64,000 bases of DNA from Fusobacterium nucleatum_L (GTDB lineage Bacteria > Fusobacteriota > Fusobacteriia > Fusobacteriales > Fusobacteriaceae): the NCBI RefSeq assembly GCF_050231725.1, contig NZ_CP077172.1:1116001-1180000 (forward strand), given 5' to 3'. Of this stretch, positions 16,751-25,351 are shown piece after piece (position 1 is the first letter of the stretch; every line of letters starts with the position of its first letter). The translations under genes and the position numbers were made by a program. The notes under the pieces were generated by a model. It ran no database searches. It saw nothing but the letters and a program-made list of their open reading frames with translations, and had not been told where the DNA came from.

Positions 16751-16794
16751 AATGAGATTATCGTGTTTAAAACTACGATAATCTCATTATTTTT
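16751..16794. terminator. Bidirectional terminator between creD and the AhpF-like gene
   Basis: A perfect 14-bp stem, AATGAGATTATCGT (16751-16764) with its complement (16775-16788), flanked by A-rich and T-rich tracts so that it can serve both convergent genes. Confidence 0.9.
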
Positions 16795-16834
16795 TATTTT
16801 AATTTTTAAGGGATTTTATTTTATGAAAATTAAT

Positions 16835-18472
16835 TTATTTATTAATTATTTCTAATACATCTTCAACAGTTTTTTCTCCAAAGTAGATATGTTCGTCATC
16901 AACTATTATAGCTGGAACACTCATAATATCATATCTATTTTTAAAATCTTGGAAAGTGAAGATATTTATCATTTCCATTTCAACATTTTTATTTAATGTT
17001 GCAATTCTTTGAGTTGCTTGAACAGTCTTTGGACATTTAGTACAAGACAATGAAATTCCAATTTTAATATTTACTGGTTTATTTATTTTTTCAATCTTTT
17101 CTAAGCTTTCAGCAGCAACTTTTTGTCCAGGTCCTGCAACATTATATAGTCCAAGTATAAATGAATTTAATTCATGCCCACTTGGTAAACTTGAATATTT
17201 TAAACCTGCATAGTTACCATCTTTATCTAAAATAGCTATTGTAGGTGTTCTTGTAATTTTTACCTTAGCTTCTAATTCTTTATTTTCCCCTTCATTATAT
17301 GATGAGAATTTTAATTTTTCAGGAGATATAGAAGCTATATCTTTTACTGCATTTTCTATACTTACAGATTCTTCATTATTAGGGTCTTTGAAAACTACAA
17401 TTTCTACTGGATTTTCAAATCTATCAACGACTGCAACTAATTGTTGTCTTAGTTCATCATCTAAGAAGTGTTCTTGTTCATTAGAAACTGAAGTAGTTTT
17501 TTCTTCTTCTTTTTCTTCTTTTTTAATTCCTAATTCATCTCTTAAATCATGAACATATTTTTCTATACTTGTAGCTGCTATAGCTCCATCTGCAACAGCT
17601 GTTACAACTTGTCTTAATCTCTTAGGTCTGATATCTCCTACTGCAAATACTCCATCAACATTAGTCATTAAATCTTCATTAGTAGGAATGAAACCTCCTT
17701 GACCTATTTCAATATGTCCTTTAAATATTTCACTTGAAGGTGCATATCCAACAAATACAAATACTCCAAATGTTTGTCCAACTTTTGCTTTATATTCAGT
17801 AACTTCTCCAGTTACATTATTTTTAAACTTAGCAGCTGTTGGTTTAACATCTCCTATTAATTCAGTTAATTCAGTATTAAATTTAACTGTAATTTTTGGA
17901 TGAGCTTTTACTTTATCTCCTATTGATTTAGCACAAGTAAAGTCAGGTTCTCTTGCTATAATTGTTACAGATTTTCCATATTTTGTTAAAAACATTGCTT
18001 CTTCAGCGGCAGCAAAACCTGCTCCTATAACAAAGATATCCATTCCTGTGAAAAATTCCCCATCACAAGTAGCACAGTAAGCAACTCCTCTTCCTGTAAA
18101 TTCTTTTTCACCAGGGAAACCTAATTTTCTTGGTGCAGCTCCTGTTGCAATAACAACACTAAGAGTCTTGTATTCAGCATTATTAGTTTTGATAGTTTTT
18201 ATTTTTTGAGTAAAGTCCATATCTAAAACTTCTTCTTGAACAAAATTAACTCCAAAACCTTGTGCTTGTTTTCTAGTTTGAGTCATAAATTCACTTCCAG
18301 AAATTTCTAATATTCCAGGATAATTTACAACTTCACTTGTAAGACTAATTTGTCCACCTTTATTTTCTTTTTCTATAACTAAAACATCTAATTTTGCTCT
18401 TCCACCATATATTCCAGCAGATAAACCAGCAGGTCCTCCACCAATAACAATCATATCATAAATTCTTTCCAT
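16835..18472 (-). CDS. Thioredoxin reductase fused to a C-terminal AhpF-type thioredoxin-fold domain
   Basis: 545 residues. Residues 1-310 are a complete thioredoxin-reductase module: FAD motif GGGPAG (11-16), redox-active CATC (133-136), NADPH motif GAGFAA (about 150-155) and the C-terminal FAD segment VFAVGDIR. After a charged linker (about 318-335) come two thioredoxin-like folds, the second with CTKC (477-480) and the cis-Pro segment SVPAI. This is the domain set of AhpF in reverse order, since AhpF has the thioredoxin folds first. It probably passes NADPH electrons to the AhpC encoded just upstream on the same strand, reducing peroxides. Confidence 0.85.
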   Translation of the reverse strand: MERIYDMIVIGGGPAGLSAGIYGGRAKLDVLVIEKENKGGQISLTSEVVNYPGILEISGSEFMTQTRKQAQGFGVNFVQEEVLDMDFTQKIKTIKTNNAEYKTLSVVIATGAAPRKLGFPGEKEFTGRGVAYCATCDGEFFTGMDIFVIGAGFAAAEEAMFLTKYGKSVTIIAREPDFTCAKSIGDKVKAHPKITVKFNTELTELIGDVKPTAAKFKNNVTGEVTEYKAKVGQTFGVFVFVGYAPSSEIFKGHIEIGQGGFIPTNEDLMTNVDGVFAVGDIRPKRLRQVVTAVADGAIAATSIEKYVHDLRDELGIKKEEKEEEKTTSVSNEQEHFLDDELRQQLVAVVDRFENPVEIVVFKDPNNEESVSIENAVKDIASISPEKLKFSSYNEGENKELEAKVKITRTPTIAILDKDGNYAGLKYSSLPSGHELNSFILGLYNVAGPGQKVAAESLEKIEKINKPVNIKIGISLSCTKCPKTVQATQRIATLNKNVEMEMINIFTFQDFKNRYDIMSVPAIIVDDEHIYFGEKTVEDVLEIINK

Positions 18473-18514
18473 TTCTCCTCCTTATTAAAATCTAAAAATC
18501 TATATCTTATTCAA

Positions 18515-18593
18515 TTATATAACTAAAAATATTAATAAGATAGTTAAAGTTTTTAACAAGCTTATTCATACTTTTAAATTTTTAGTTATATAA
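18515..18593. repeat. 79-bp AT-rich nested palindrome between ahpC and the AhpF-like gene
   Basis: Perfect 16-base arms at 18515-18530 and 18578-18593 (TTATATAACTAAAAAT and its complement). Inside are further complementary pairs, AATAAG with CTTATT and GTTAAA with TTTAAC, so most of the segment can fold as one hairpin. The right edge abuts the ahpC terminator. On the minus strand the left arm also contains TATAAT. Confidence 0.6.
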
Positions 18594-18622
18594 AAGGGGA
18601 AAAGTAACACTAATCCCCTTTT
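18592..18622 (-). terminator. Terminator after ahpC
   Basis: AAAAGGGGA pairs with TCCCCTTTT around a 13-base loop; read on the minus strand it ends in a T-rich tail. Confidence 0.75.
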
Positions 18623-18653
18623 CATATATCTAATCTTTAAATATAATTTAATC

Positions 18654-19220
18654 TTATAGTTCTCCGATTAAATCTAAGCTAGGTTTTAAAGTTTCGCTTC
18701 CAGGTTGCCATTTAGCTGGACATACTTCTCCGTGTTCAGCAACAAATTTTGCTCCTTGAAGTTTTCTTAATAATTCTTTTGCTTCTCTTCCAATTCCGTT
18801 GTCATGTACTTCATAAGCAACGATTTTTCCTTCTGGGTTAACTACAAAACTTCCTCTTAAAGCAACTCCTTCTTCTTCTATCATAACTTCAAAAGCTCTT
18901 GCTAAGAATCCAGTAGGGTCTGCTATCATTGGATAAGTAACTTTTGAAATTCTTTCTGAATGGTCTGCCCATGCTTTATGAACGAATGCAGTATCACAAG
19001 AAACTGAGTAAACTTCTGCTCCTTCTTTTTTGAATGCTTCATAGTTATCTTGTAAGTCTTCTAATTCAGTTGGACATACAAATGTAAAATCTGCTGGGTA
19101 GAATACAAATACTGACCATTTTCCTAATAAATCTTTATCTGTAACTGTAACAAAATCCTTTTCACCTTTTTTGAAAGCTGTTGCTTTAAATTCTGGAACT
19201 TTTCTTCCTATTAATGACAT
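18654..19220 (-). CDS. ahpC: Alkyl hydroperoxide reductase C (peroxiredoxin)
   Basis: 188 residues, a typical 2-Cys peroxiredoxin. The peroxidatic Cys is in FVCPTE (about residue 49) and the resolving Cys in EVCPAKW (about 167). It reduces hydrogen peroxide and organic peroxides and is re-reduced by an AhpF-type enzyme, here most likely the downstream fused reductase. In an anaerobe it protects against oxygen exposure. It has its own promoter with a PerR-like operator, and a terminator separates it from the reductase gene. Confidence 0.95.
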   Translation of the reverse strand: MSLIGRKVPEFKATAFKKGEKDFVTVTDKDLLGKWSVFVFYPADFTFVCPTELEDLQDNYEAFKKEGAEVYSVSCDTAFVHKAWADHSERISKVTYPMIADPTGFLARAFEVMIEEEGVALRGSFVVNPEGKIVAYEVHDNGIGREAKELLRKLQGAKFVAEHGEVCPAKWQPGSETLKPSLDLIGEL

Positions 19221-19276
19221 AATAAATCCTCCTTTAATATTTTAAAATTTACATAGTTTTTAAACTAATAATTAAA

Positions 19277-19291
19277 TTGTAATCATTACAA
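19277..19291. promoter_or_regulatory. PerR-type operator upstream of ahpC
   Basis: TTGTAATCATTACAA, a perfect 7-1-7 inverted repeat. It matches the Bacillus Per box TTATAATNATTATAA except for one symmetric change in each arm. It lies directly downstream of the ahpC -10 across the expected transcription start, a repressing position. PerR is an Fe/Mn peroxide sensor of the Fur family. No perR gene is in this window. Confidence 0.75.
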
Positions 19292-19295
19292 ATAT

Positions 19296-19324
19296 ATAAT
19301 ACTATATCTGACTTATCTTGTCAA
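19296..19324 (-). promoter_or_regulatory. Promoter for ahpC
   Basis: On the minus strand, TTGACA (19319-19324), a 17-base spacer and TATTAT (19296-19301). Confidence 0.8.
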
Positions 19325-19347
19325 GTATTATTTTTAAAAATTTTTAA

Positions 19348-20184
19348 TTAAAGTTTTTCTATTAGATATTTTCTTATTTTACTAAATCTTATCTTAGCAG
19401 TTTCTTCCACAAATTGACTTACATATGTAAGAAGATATTCAACTAAAATTTGGGTTGAGATAAGAGAGTTAAAAACACTTATTCCATTCAGCTTTACTTT
19501 ATATAGAATATTGGGATATTCAGCTAAAGGAGCACTATCAGAATCTGTAAATAAGATTATTTTAGCTTTGTTTTCCTTTGCCATTTTTACTAAAACTTTT
19601 GCTACTTTTGAGTACATTGGATAGTCAAAGATCACTAAAACATCATCTTCTTTTATATTAAATATAGAATTAACCACAACAGAGTCATCAATATTAAAGG
19701 TAAAAACATTTTCCAACATAAAACCTAAACGAACTCCAAAGAAATTTGAAATACCTGCTGTACTTTTAAAACCAACAACATATTTATTTTTAGCTTTTAT
19801 GATTAGACTTGAAATCTTTTTTATTTGTTTTTGAGAAGTAGAATTAAAAATCTTATTTACTTCTTCATTAATCTTATTTATATAGAGTTGTTCTATTGAA
19901 TTTTCTTTTATTATATCGAAATTTTTAATAAAATCATTGGTTTTATCCAAACTACTTTTTATATTTTTTTGTCCACTATTTTTAAAATCCGTAAAATTTT
20001 CAAAACCTAAACTTTTAATAAATCTTATTACAGATGTATCACTAACATCTATTGTCTTTGCAATATCTGCTACATTCATAAAAAAAACTTTTTGTTCTTC
20101 ATCTAAAAAAAACTCTGCTATCCTTTTTTCTTTCTTGGTTAATTTTGTATTTTCAAGTTTTTGTAAAATTTTTTTCTTATACAT
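19348..20184 (-). CDS. RpiR/MurR-family transcriptional regulator
   Basis: 278 residues. The N-terminal RpiR helix-turn-helix spans about 1-77 (KKEKRIAEFFL ... VADIAKTIDVSDTSVIRFIK) and a SIS phosphosugar-binding domain covers about 120-250. These proteins usually sense phosphosugars. This one is divergent from a YfcC carrier and M20 hydrolase operon, which it probably controls through the 240-bp AT-rich region between them. In several bacteria RpiR regulators also sit beside peptide or amino-sugar utilisation genes. The start has GGAGGTAGA just upstream. Confidence 0.85.
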   Translation of the reverse strand: MYKKKILQKLENTKLTKKEKRIAEFFLDEEQKVFFMNVADIAKTIDVSDTSVIRFIKSLGFENFTDFKNSGQKNIKSSLDKTNDFIKNFDIIKENSIEQLYINKINEEVNKIFNSTSQKQIKKISSLIIKAKNKYVVGFKSTAGISNFFGVRLGFMLENVFTFNIDDSVVVNSIFNIKEDDVLVIFDYPMYSKVAKVLVKMAKENKAKIILFTDSDSAPLAEYPNILYKVKLNGISVFNSLISTQILVEYLLTYVSQFVEETAKIRFSKIRKYLIEKL

Positions 20185-20322
20185 CAGTCTACCTCCATAC
20201 CTTTGTATCTTATCATAATTAAATAAAAAATAAAATATTTTTTACTTAATTATTTATTTGATAAAATTTTACTGAAATTTGTTAAAAATAAAATATTTTA
20301 AATAAAATTGGAACAAAGTATG

Positions 20323-20351
20323 TTGACAAAATTTAAGATTAGTTGTATAAT
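20323..20351 (+). promoter_or_regulatory. Consensus promoter for the YfcC-M20 operon
   Basis: TTGACA (20323-20328), exactly 17 bases, TATAAT (20346-20351): a perfect sigma-70 match. Downstream, AAAAAATATTTTTA recurs twice before the start codon (about 20356-20388), a possible operator for the divergent RpiR protein. Confidence 0.85.
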
Positions 20352-20424
20352 TCTAAAAAATATTTTTATAAAAAAGTTTTTAAAAAATATTTTTACAAAA
20401 ACATTTTTAGGGAGATGAGTATTT

Positions 20425-21816
20425 ATGAAAAAGAAGTTTGTTTTTCCAAACACTTATGTAGTCATTATATTAATGATGATCGTTGCTGTTCTTTTAACTT
20501 GGATAATTCCATCAGGAGAATTTGAGAGAGTAAAAGATGAGGTTAGTAAGCAGTCTATAATTATTCCAGGAACTTTTAAATATATAGAAAATAACCCTAT
20601 TAGTTTTTTAAAAATTCCTGTATATATAATGAAAGGTTTGGCAAAAGCTTCTGATATTGTTTTCTTAGTTATTATAGTTGGAGGAGCTTTTAATATAATA
20701 ATAGAAACTGGTATGTTTCAAAGCTTTGCAGGAAGATTAACAAAAGTTTTTTCTAATAAAGAAGTTTTAATTATACCTGCATTCTCTACAATTTTTGCAT
20801 TAGCTTGTACAACAATGGGAGTTAATACTTTTATAGGTTTTGCACCAATAGCTGTTATAGTTGCAAGAAGTATAGGGTATGATGCAATAGTCGGAGTTAG
20901 TATGGTTGCTTTAGGTGGAGCTATAGGATTTAGTACAGGAACGTTTAATCCATTTACAACAGGAGTTGCTCAATCATTAGCAGGGCTTCCAATATTTTCA
21001 GGTCTAGGATATAGATTTGTTTGTTTAGTAGTGTTTTTAATAGTGACTAATATTTATATCATATGGTATGCTAAAAAAGTGAAAGCTAACCCAGAAGTTA
21101 GTGTAGTTTATGAAATGGAACAAGAAAATAAAAAAATAGAAGTTTCTGAAAAACAACATGATAAGATAGAAGGAAAACATTATTTAGTTTTATTAGTTGT
21201 TATTGCTTGTTTTGTGCTTTTGGTATATGGAAGTCAAAATTGGAAATGGAAATTGCAAGAAAATGCTGCTATATTCATATGGATGGGAGTGCTAAGTGGT
21301 TTTGCTTATGGCTTTGGACCAAGTAAAATAGCAGAAGAATTTACTAAGGGAGCTAAAAAATTAGTTTATGGTGCTCTAATGATAGGTATGGCTAATGGAA
21401 TTTCTTTAATTTTAACAGATGGAAAAATATTAGATACAACAGTTCAATATCTTGGGGGATTGTTAGTTACTTTACCTAGCTATCTTCAAGCAGTAGGAAT
21501 GTTCTTAATGCAACTTTTAATAAATGGGCTTATTACATCAGGAAGTGGACAAGCTGCAGCAACTATGCCTATTATGTTACCAGTAGCAGATCTTATAGGA
21601 ATGACAAAACAAACAACTGTACTTGCATTTAACTTTGGAGATGGTTTAAGTAATTATATTTTGCCAACATCATCTGCACTTATGGGATTTATAGCAATGG
21701 TAGGAATTTCATATAGTAATTGGATGAAATTTATGTGGAGATTATTCTTAATTTGGATAGTTGTAGGGTCGGTTTTAGTTATTGTTGCTAATTCAATTAA
21801 CTATGGTCCATTTTAA
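20425..21816 (+). CDS. YfcC family (DcuC-like) carrier
   Basis: 463 residues with about 12 hydrophobic segments. It opens MKKKFVFPNTYVVIILMM and has the family segments WIIPSGEFER, TMGVNTFIGFAPIAV, GTFNPFTTGVAQSLAGLP and SGSGQAAATMPIM. YfcC proteins are related to anaerobic C4-dicarboxylate and arginine/ornithine-type carriers. The partner hydrolase 14 bases downstream suggests the carrier imports an acylated amino acid or peptide-like substrate which the M20 enzyme then hydrolyses. The exact substrate is unknown. Confidence 0.88.
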   Translation: MKKKFVFPNTYVVIILMMIVAVLLTWIIPSGEFERVKDEVSKQSIIIPGTFKYIENNPISFLKIPVYIMKGLAKASDIVFLVIIVGGAFNIIIETGMFQSFAGRLTKVFSNKEVLIIPAFSTIFALACTTMGVNTFIGFAPIAVIVARSIGYDAIVGVSMVALGGAIGFSTGTFNPFTTGVAQSLAGLPIFSGLGYRFVCLVVFLIVTNIYIIWYAKKVKANPEVSVVYEMEQENKKIEVSEKQHDKIEGKHYLVLLVVIACFVLLVYGSQNWKWKLQENAAIFIWMGVLSGFAYGFGPSKIAEEFTKGAKKLVYGALMIGMANGISLILTDGKILDTTVQYLGGLLVTLPSYLQAVGMFLMQLLINGLITSGSGQAAATMPIMLPVADLIGMTKQTTVLAFNFGDGLSNYILPTSSALMGFIAMVGISYSNWMKFMWRLFLIWIVVGSVLVIVANSINYGPF

Positions 21817-21830
21817 AGAAAGGGTAAAGG

Positions 21831-23000
21831 ATGAAAGAATTATTAAATAAATATATTGATAGTATTTCAAATGAAATCTTAACTATGGCAGATTCAATTT
21901 TTGATGATCCAGAACTTGGCTTAAATGAATTTAGAGCTATGAAAAAAATAACAGATTTTTTAGAAAAAAATAATTTTGAAGTAGAAAAAAATATTTATGG
22001 TTTTGAAACAGCTTTTAGAGCAAAGTATACTTCTGGAAAAGGAGGTATAAATATTGGTTTACTTTGTGAATATGATGCACTTGAAGGTTTAGGACATGCT
22101 TGCGCTCATCATATGCAAGGACCATCTATTATTGCAGCAGGTGTGGCATTAAAAGAAGTTTTAAAAGATTATGATTTCAATATTATTATTTATGGAACAC
22201 CAGCAGAAGAAACCTTAGGTGCCAAAGTAGCTATGGATAAAAATGGAGCATTTAGAGATATAGATGTAGCTCTTATGATGCATGGTTCACCTATGACAAC
22301 AACTGATGTAAAATCTATGGCTCTTTCAAATTTTGATATTATATTTCATGGAGTTTCTTCACATGCAGCATTAGCACCTGAAAAGGGAAGAAGTGCTCTA
22401 GATGGGTTATTAATTTTATTTCAAGGAATAGAATTTTTAAGAGAACATGTGAAAGAAGATACAAAAATGCATTATACTATTGTGGATGCAGGAGGACCAG
22501 CAAATGTTGTTCCTAAGTATGCAAAGGCAAAAGTTAGTTTGAGATCTTATGATAGAAAATATTTAGATGATGTTGTAAGAAGATTTAAAAAAGTAGTTGA
22601 AGGTGCAGCAATGATGACGGAAACTACTTGTGAAATTATAGAAACAAAGTCACTTGACAGTAAAATTCCTGTTTTATCTTTAAATAGAATATTAATGGAA
22701 AATGCAGAGTTTGTAAATGCACCAAGAATACAAGCACCAAGAGAGAGAACAGGATCTACTGATTTTGGAAATGTTATGTATAAAGTACCAGGTTCTTGTA
22801 TAAGAATTGCTTTTGTTCCATTAGGAACTTCATCTCATTCAGATACATTTATTGAATGTGGAAAAAATCAAGATGCCCATAATGCAATTTTACTTGCTTC
22901 AAAGATTTTAGCAGACAGTGTTTATGATTTGCTTTCAAAACCAGAACTTATGAAGGAAGTACAAGAAGAATTTAAAAAAAATAAAGAAGCAAAAATATAG
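21831..23000 (+). CDS. M20 family amidohydrolase (AbgB/aminoacylase-like)
   Basis: 389 residues, peptidase M20D type: the metal-site region GLLCEYDALEGLGHACAHHM, the general base segment GTPAEETLGAK, the dimerisation-domain His in GVSSHAALAPEKGRSALD, and the C-terminal GTSSHSDTF. Such enzymes cleave N-acyl amino acids or p-aminobenzoyl-glutamate in the cytoplasm. It is co-transcribed with the YfcC carrier (14-base gap) and ends in a good terminator, so carrier and hydrolase make a two-gene uptake-and-cleavage unit. Confidence 0.9.
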   Translation: MKELLNKYIDSISNEILTMADSIFDDPELGLNEFRAMKKITDFLEKNNFEVEKNIYGFETAFRAKYTSGKGGINIGLLCEYDALEGLGHACAHHMQGPSIIAAGVALKEVLKDYDFNIIIYGTPAEETLGAKVAMDKNGAFRDIDVALMMHGSPMTTTDVKSMALSNFDIIFHGVSSHAALAPEKGRSALDGLLILFQGIEFLREHVKEDTKMHYTIVDAGGPANVVPKYAKAKVSLRSYDRKYLDDVVRRFKKVVEGAAMMTETTCEIIETKSLDSKIPVLSLNRILMENAEFVNAPRIQAPRERTGSTDFGNVMYKVPGSCIRIAFVPLGTSSHSDTFIECGKNQDAHNAILLASKILADSVYDLLSKPELMKEVQEEFKKNKEAKI

Positions 23001-23008
23001 GTTTTTAT

Positions 23009-23052
23009 AAATAGAGAGAATTTAAAATGCTTTAGATTTCTCTCTATTTTTA
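23009..23052 (+). terminator. Terminator after the M20 gene
   Basis: AAATAGAGAGAA with TTCTCTCTATTT around a 17-base loop, followed by T-rich DNA. Confidence 0.8.
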
Positions 23053-23094
23053 TTATATAATGAAATAAAAGAAATGTTTAAGGAGGAAAATCTT

Positions 23095-23868
23095 ATGACT
23101 CAAGATGAAAGAAGAATATATTTAATAAAAAGATTATTAGCTGAAAAGGAAAACAATTCTAACATGGAAATTCCAACTGAAATAGAAAAACAAAAAAGAT
23201 TGCTAAGAGCTCTATTTAATATGAGAGAAGCAAAAGAAATAGATGATGAGTTTTTAAGAGTTCAAGATGAATATTTAAAAAATGAAATTGAAGAAAAAGG
23301 AATTGTAGATATAAAAGATTTAGCTCCAATAAAAGAGAGTATGTATCTTTGGCAGGGAGATATAACAAGACTAAAAGTAGATGCTATAGTAAATGCTGCA
23401 AATAGTCGAATGTTAGGTTGCTTTATTCCTAATCATTCTTGTATAGATAATATAATTCATACTTATTCAGGTGTTCAGTTAAGAATAAAATGTCATAAAT
23501 TGATGTTAAAACAAGGAAAAAATGAAGAAATTGGAAAAGCTAAAATAACTCCTGCGTACAATTTACCCAGTAAATATGTGCTTCATACAGTTGGACCTAT
23601 TGTAGCTAATAAATTAAGAGATGAACATAGAGAGTTATTAAAAAGTTGCTATAATTCTATTTTAAATTCAGTGAAAGAAAATAACTTAAAAAGTGTGGCT
23701 TTTTGTTGTATTTCAACTGGGGAATTTTGTTTTCCAAATGAAGAAGCTGCTAAGATTGCCATTGATACTGTACAAGAATTTTTAGAAAAAAATAAGATAG
23801 ATATAAAGATTGTATTTAATGTTTTCAAGAACAAAGACTATGAAATCTATAAAAGAATGTTGGGATAA
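23095..23868 (+). CDS. Zinc-dependent macrodomain ADP-ribosylhydrolase
   Basis: 257 residues from ATG 23095, which has AGGAGG eight bases upstream; the in-frame ATG 21 bases earlier overlaps that site. Residues 1-80 are a helical lead; the macrodomain follows with WQGDITRLKVDAIVNAANS, the zinc ligands C109, H114 and C116 in GCFIPNHSCIDN, and the loop ISTGEFCFP. This is the bacterial Zn-macrodomain class that removes ADP-ribose from proteins. In pathogens these are often encoded beside SirTM, a GcvH-like protein and a lipoate ligase, none of which is here, so the target is unclear. Confidence 0.9.
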   Translation: MTQDERRIYLIKRLLAEKENNSNMEIPTEIEKQKRLLRALFNMREAKEIDDEFLRVQDEYLKNEIEEKGIVDIKDLAPIKESMYLWQGDITRLKVDAIVNAANSRMLGCFIPNHSCIDNIIHTYSGVQLRIKCHKLMLKQGKNEEIGKAKITPAYNLPSKYVLHTVGPIVANKLRDEHRELLKSCYNSILNSVKENNLKSVAFCCISTGEFCFPNEEAAKIAIDTVQEFLEKNKIDIKIVFNVFKNKDYEIYKRMLG

Positions 23869-23872
23869 ATTA

Positions 23873-23914
23873 AATAAAAAACACTAAGAGTTAAAATCTC
23901 CTAGTGTTTTTTTT
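23873..23914. terminator. Bidirectional terminator between the macrodomain and YibE/F genes
   Basis: AAAACACTAAGAG pairs with CTCCTAGTGTTTT (one mismatch), flanked by A and T runs; it serves both converging genes. Confidence 0.85.
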
Positions 23915-23918
23915 AAAA

Positions 23919-25031
23919 TTATTTATGTTTCTTATATACCATAGTTCCAATATATGCTGTTAAAGGAACAGATATTAAAATACCAATACTTCCACAGATA
24001 GATCTCATAATTTCCACAACAATATCTTGGAAGTTTAAAATTCTAATAAGCGGATATTCATTAGCTTGCATATAAATAAGTAACAATGTAAATATAGAAC
24101 TTGCAATATAGGCAAGAATTAGTGTATTAATCATAGTCCCTATAATATCATGACCAATATTTATAGCAGATTTAAACATAGATTTTTTAGAGATATTCGG
24201 ATCTGTTTCATGTAATTCATTGACAGATGAGGCTATAGAAACAGACACATCCATTACAGCTCCTAGGCTTCCTATGATAACTCCTGCTGGGATTAACTCT
24301 TTTATTTTAATATTTTTTAAAAGATAAGCAGAAGCTAAAAGATCAGGATTGAGGAATCCATTAAGACACATTCTATATGTAAATATATATGAAAGTAGAC
24401 CTGCTATCATAACTCCACTTATAACCCCTAACAGAGCAACAAAAAATTTTTTATTTGTTCCAACAGTAAAATAAATTGTTACTAATGATGAAAATATAGC
24501 AGTTATTACAGCAAAGAGTATAGGTGAATAGCCATTATATATCGCAGGAAGAAAAACTTTTATGATAAAGGCAATAGTTAGTAGCAGACCAAATATAGCT
24601 TTTAAACCATTTTTTTTAGCAATTAAAAGAACTAGAACAACAAAAATAATTCCCATTATATACAGCTCTACCCTTTTATCTATATCAGCAATATAGTATT
24701 GTAATTGCATTTCGTCATTACCATAGTTATCAAATGTTTTATATACTACAACCCTATCTCCAACTTTAGCATTGATATTATATTCATTATCTTTGTATAC
24801 AGGGAAGTCAATTTCTACAACTTCTCCCTTATCAATACCTTCTAAAAGTTTTACATTAAATTTTTGTAGCTTTGCTATTTCTTCCTCATCTGAGTTTTCC
24901 TCAGAAACAAGAGCAATAATTTTTCCAGATAAATATTCTTCTTTTGTTTCATTTTTTTCAGTTGTAGCCTTATTTGAAAAAGTAATAATAGAACACAATA
25001 AAAACATCATAAATATAAGAAATTTTTTCAT
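23919..25031 (-). CDS. YibE/F family membrane protein
   Basis: 370 residues. A signal-like segment is followed by an external domain of about 100 residues, then about seven or eight membrane helices with family-typical stretches such as GLKAIFGLLLTIAF, SLVTIYFTVGTNKKF and GAVMDVSVSIASSV. YibE/F proteins are widespread in Firmicutes and fusobacteria; their function is undetermined. It lies just after the rpsO terminator on the same strand and ends at a bidirectional terminator. Confidence 0.8.
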   Translation of the reverse strand: MKKFLIFMMFLLCSIITFSNKATTEKNETKEEYLSGKIIALVSEENSDEEEIAKLQKFNVKLLEGIDKGEVVEIDFPVYKDNEYNINAKVGDRVVVYKTFDNYGNDEMQLQYYIADIDKRVELYIMGIIFVVLVLLIAKKNGLKAIFGLLLTIAFIIKVFLPAIYNGYSPILFAVITAIFSSLVTIYFTVGTNKKFFVALLGVISGVMIAGLLSYIFTYRMCLNGFLNPDLLASAYLLKNIKIKELIPAGVIIGSLGAVMDVSVSIASSVNELHETDPNISKKSMFKSAINIGHDIIGTMINTLILAYIASSIFTLLLIYMQANEYPLIRILNFQDIVVEIMRSICGSIGILISVPLTAYIGTMVYKKHK

Positions 25032-25050
25032 AATCTCATCCTCTAAAATT

Positions 25051-25083
25051 AAAAAAATAGGAGGATAAATTTTATCCCCCTTA
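25051..25083 (-). terminator. Terminator after rpsO
   Basis: AGGAGGATAAA with TTTATCCCCCTT; on the minus strand the hairpin is followed by a run of seven Ts. Confidence 0.8.
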
Positions 25084-25093
25084 TTAGTCTTTC

Positions 25094-25351
25094 TTACTTT
25101 CTTATTCCTAATTTAGCAATTAAAGCTCTATATCCTTCAAGATCTTTCTTAGTTAGGTAAGCAAGTAATCTTTTTCTTTGCCCAACCATTTTAAGTAATC
25201 CTAATCTTGAGTGGAAATCTTTCTTATGCACTCTTAGGTGTTCAGTTAAGTGATTAATTTTTTCAGTAAGTAGAGCTATTTGAACTTCAGTTGATCCAGT
25301 ATCTGCTTCTGATTTTCCAAATTCTTTAATAATTTCTGCCTTTGTTCTCAT
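25094..25351 (-). CDS. rpsO: 30S ribosomal protein S15
   Basis: 85 residues, the canonical length. It has the S15 signature LTEHLRVHKKDFHSRLGLL and ends with RALIAKLGIRK. S15 binds 16S rRNA early in small-subunit assembly. It is transcribed from its own promoter located just past the ftsH stop. Its leader of about 70 nt has complementary TAAGCT and AGCTTA stretches that could form the autoregulatory structure common in S15 mRNAs. Confidence 0.97.
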   Translation of the reverse strand: MRTKAEIIKEFGKSEADTGSTEVQIALLTEKINHLTEHLRVHKKDFHSRLGLLKMVGQRKRLLAYLTKKDLEGYRALIAKLGIRK

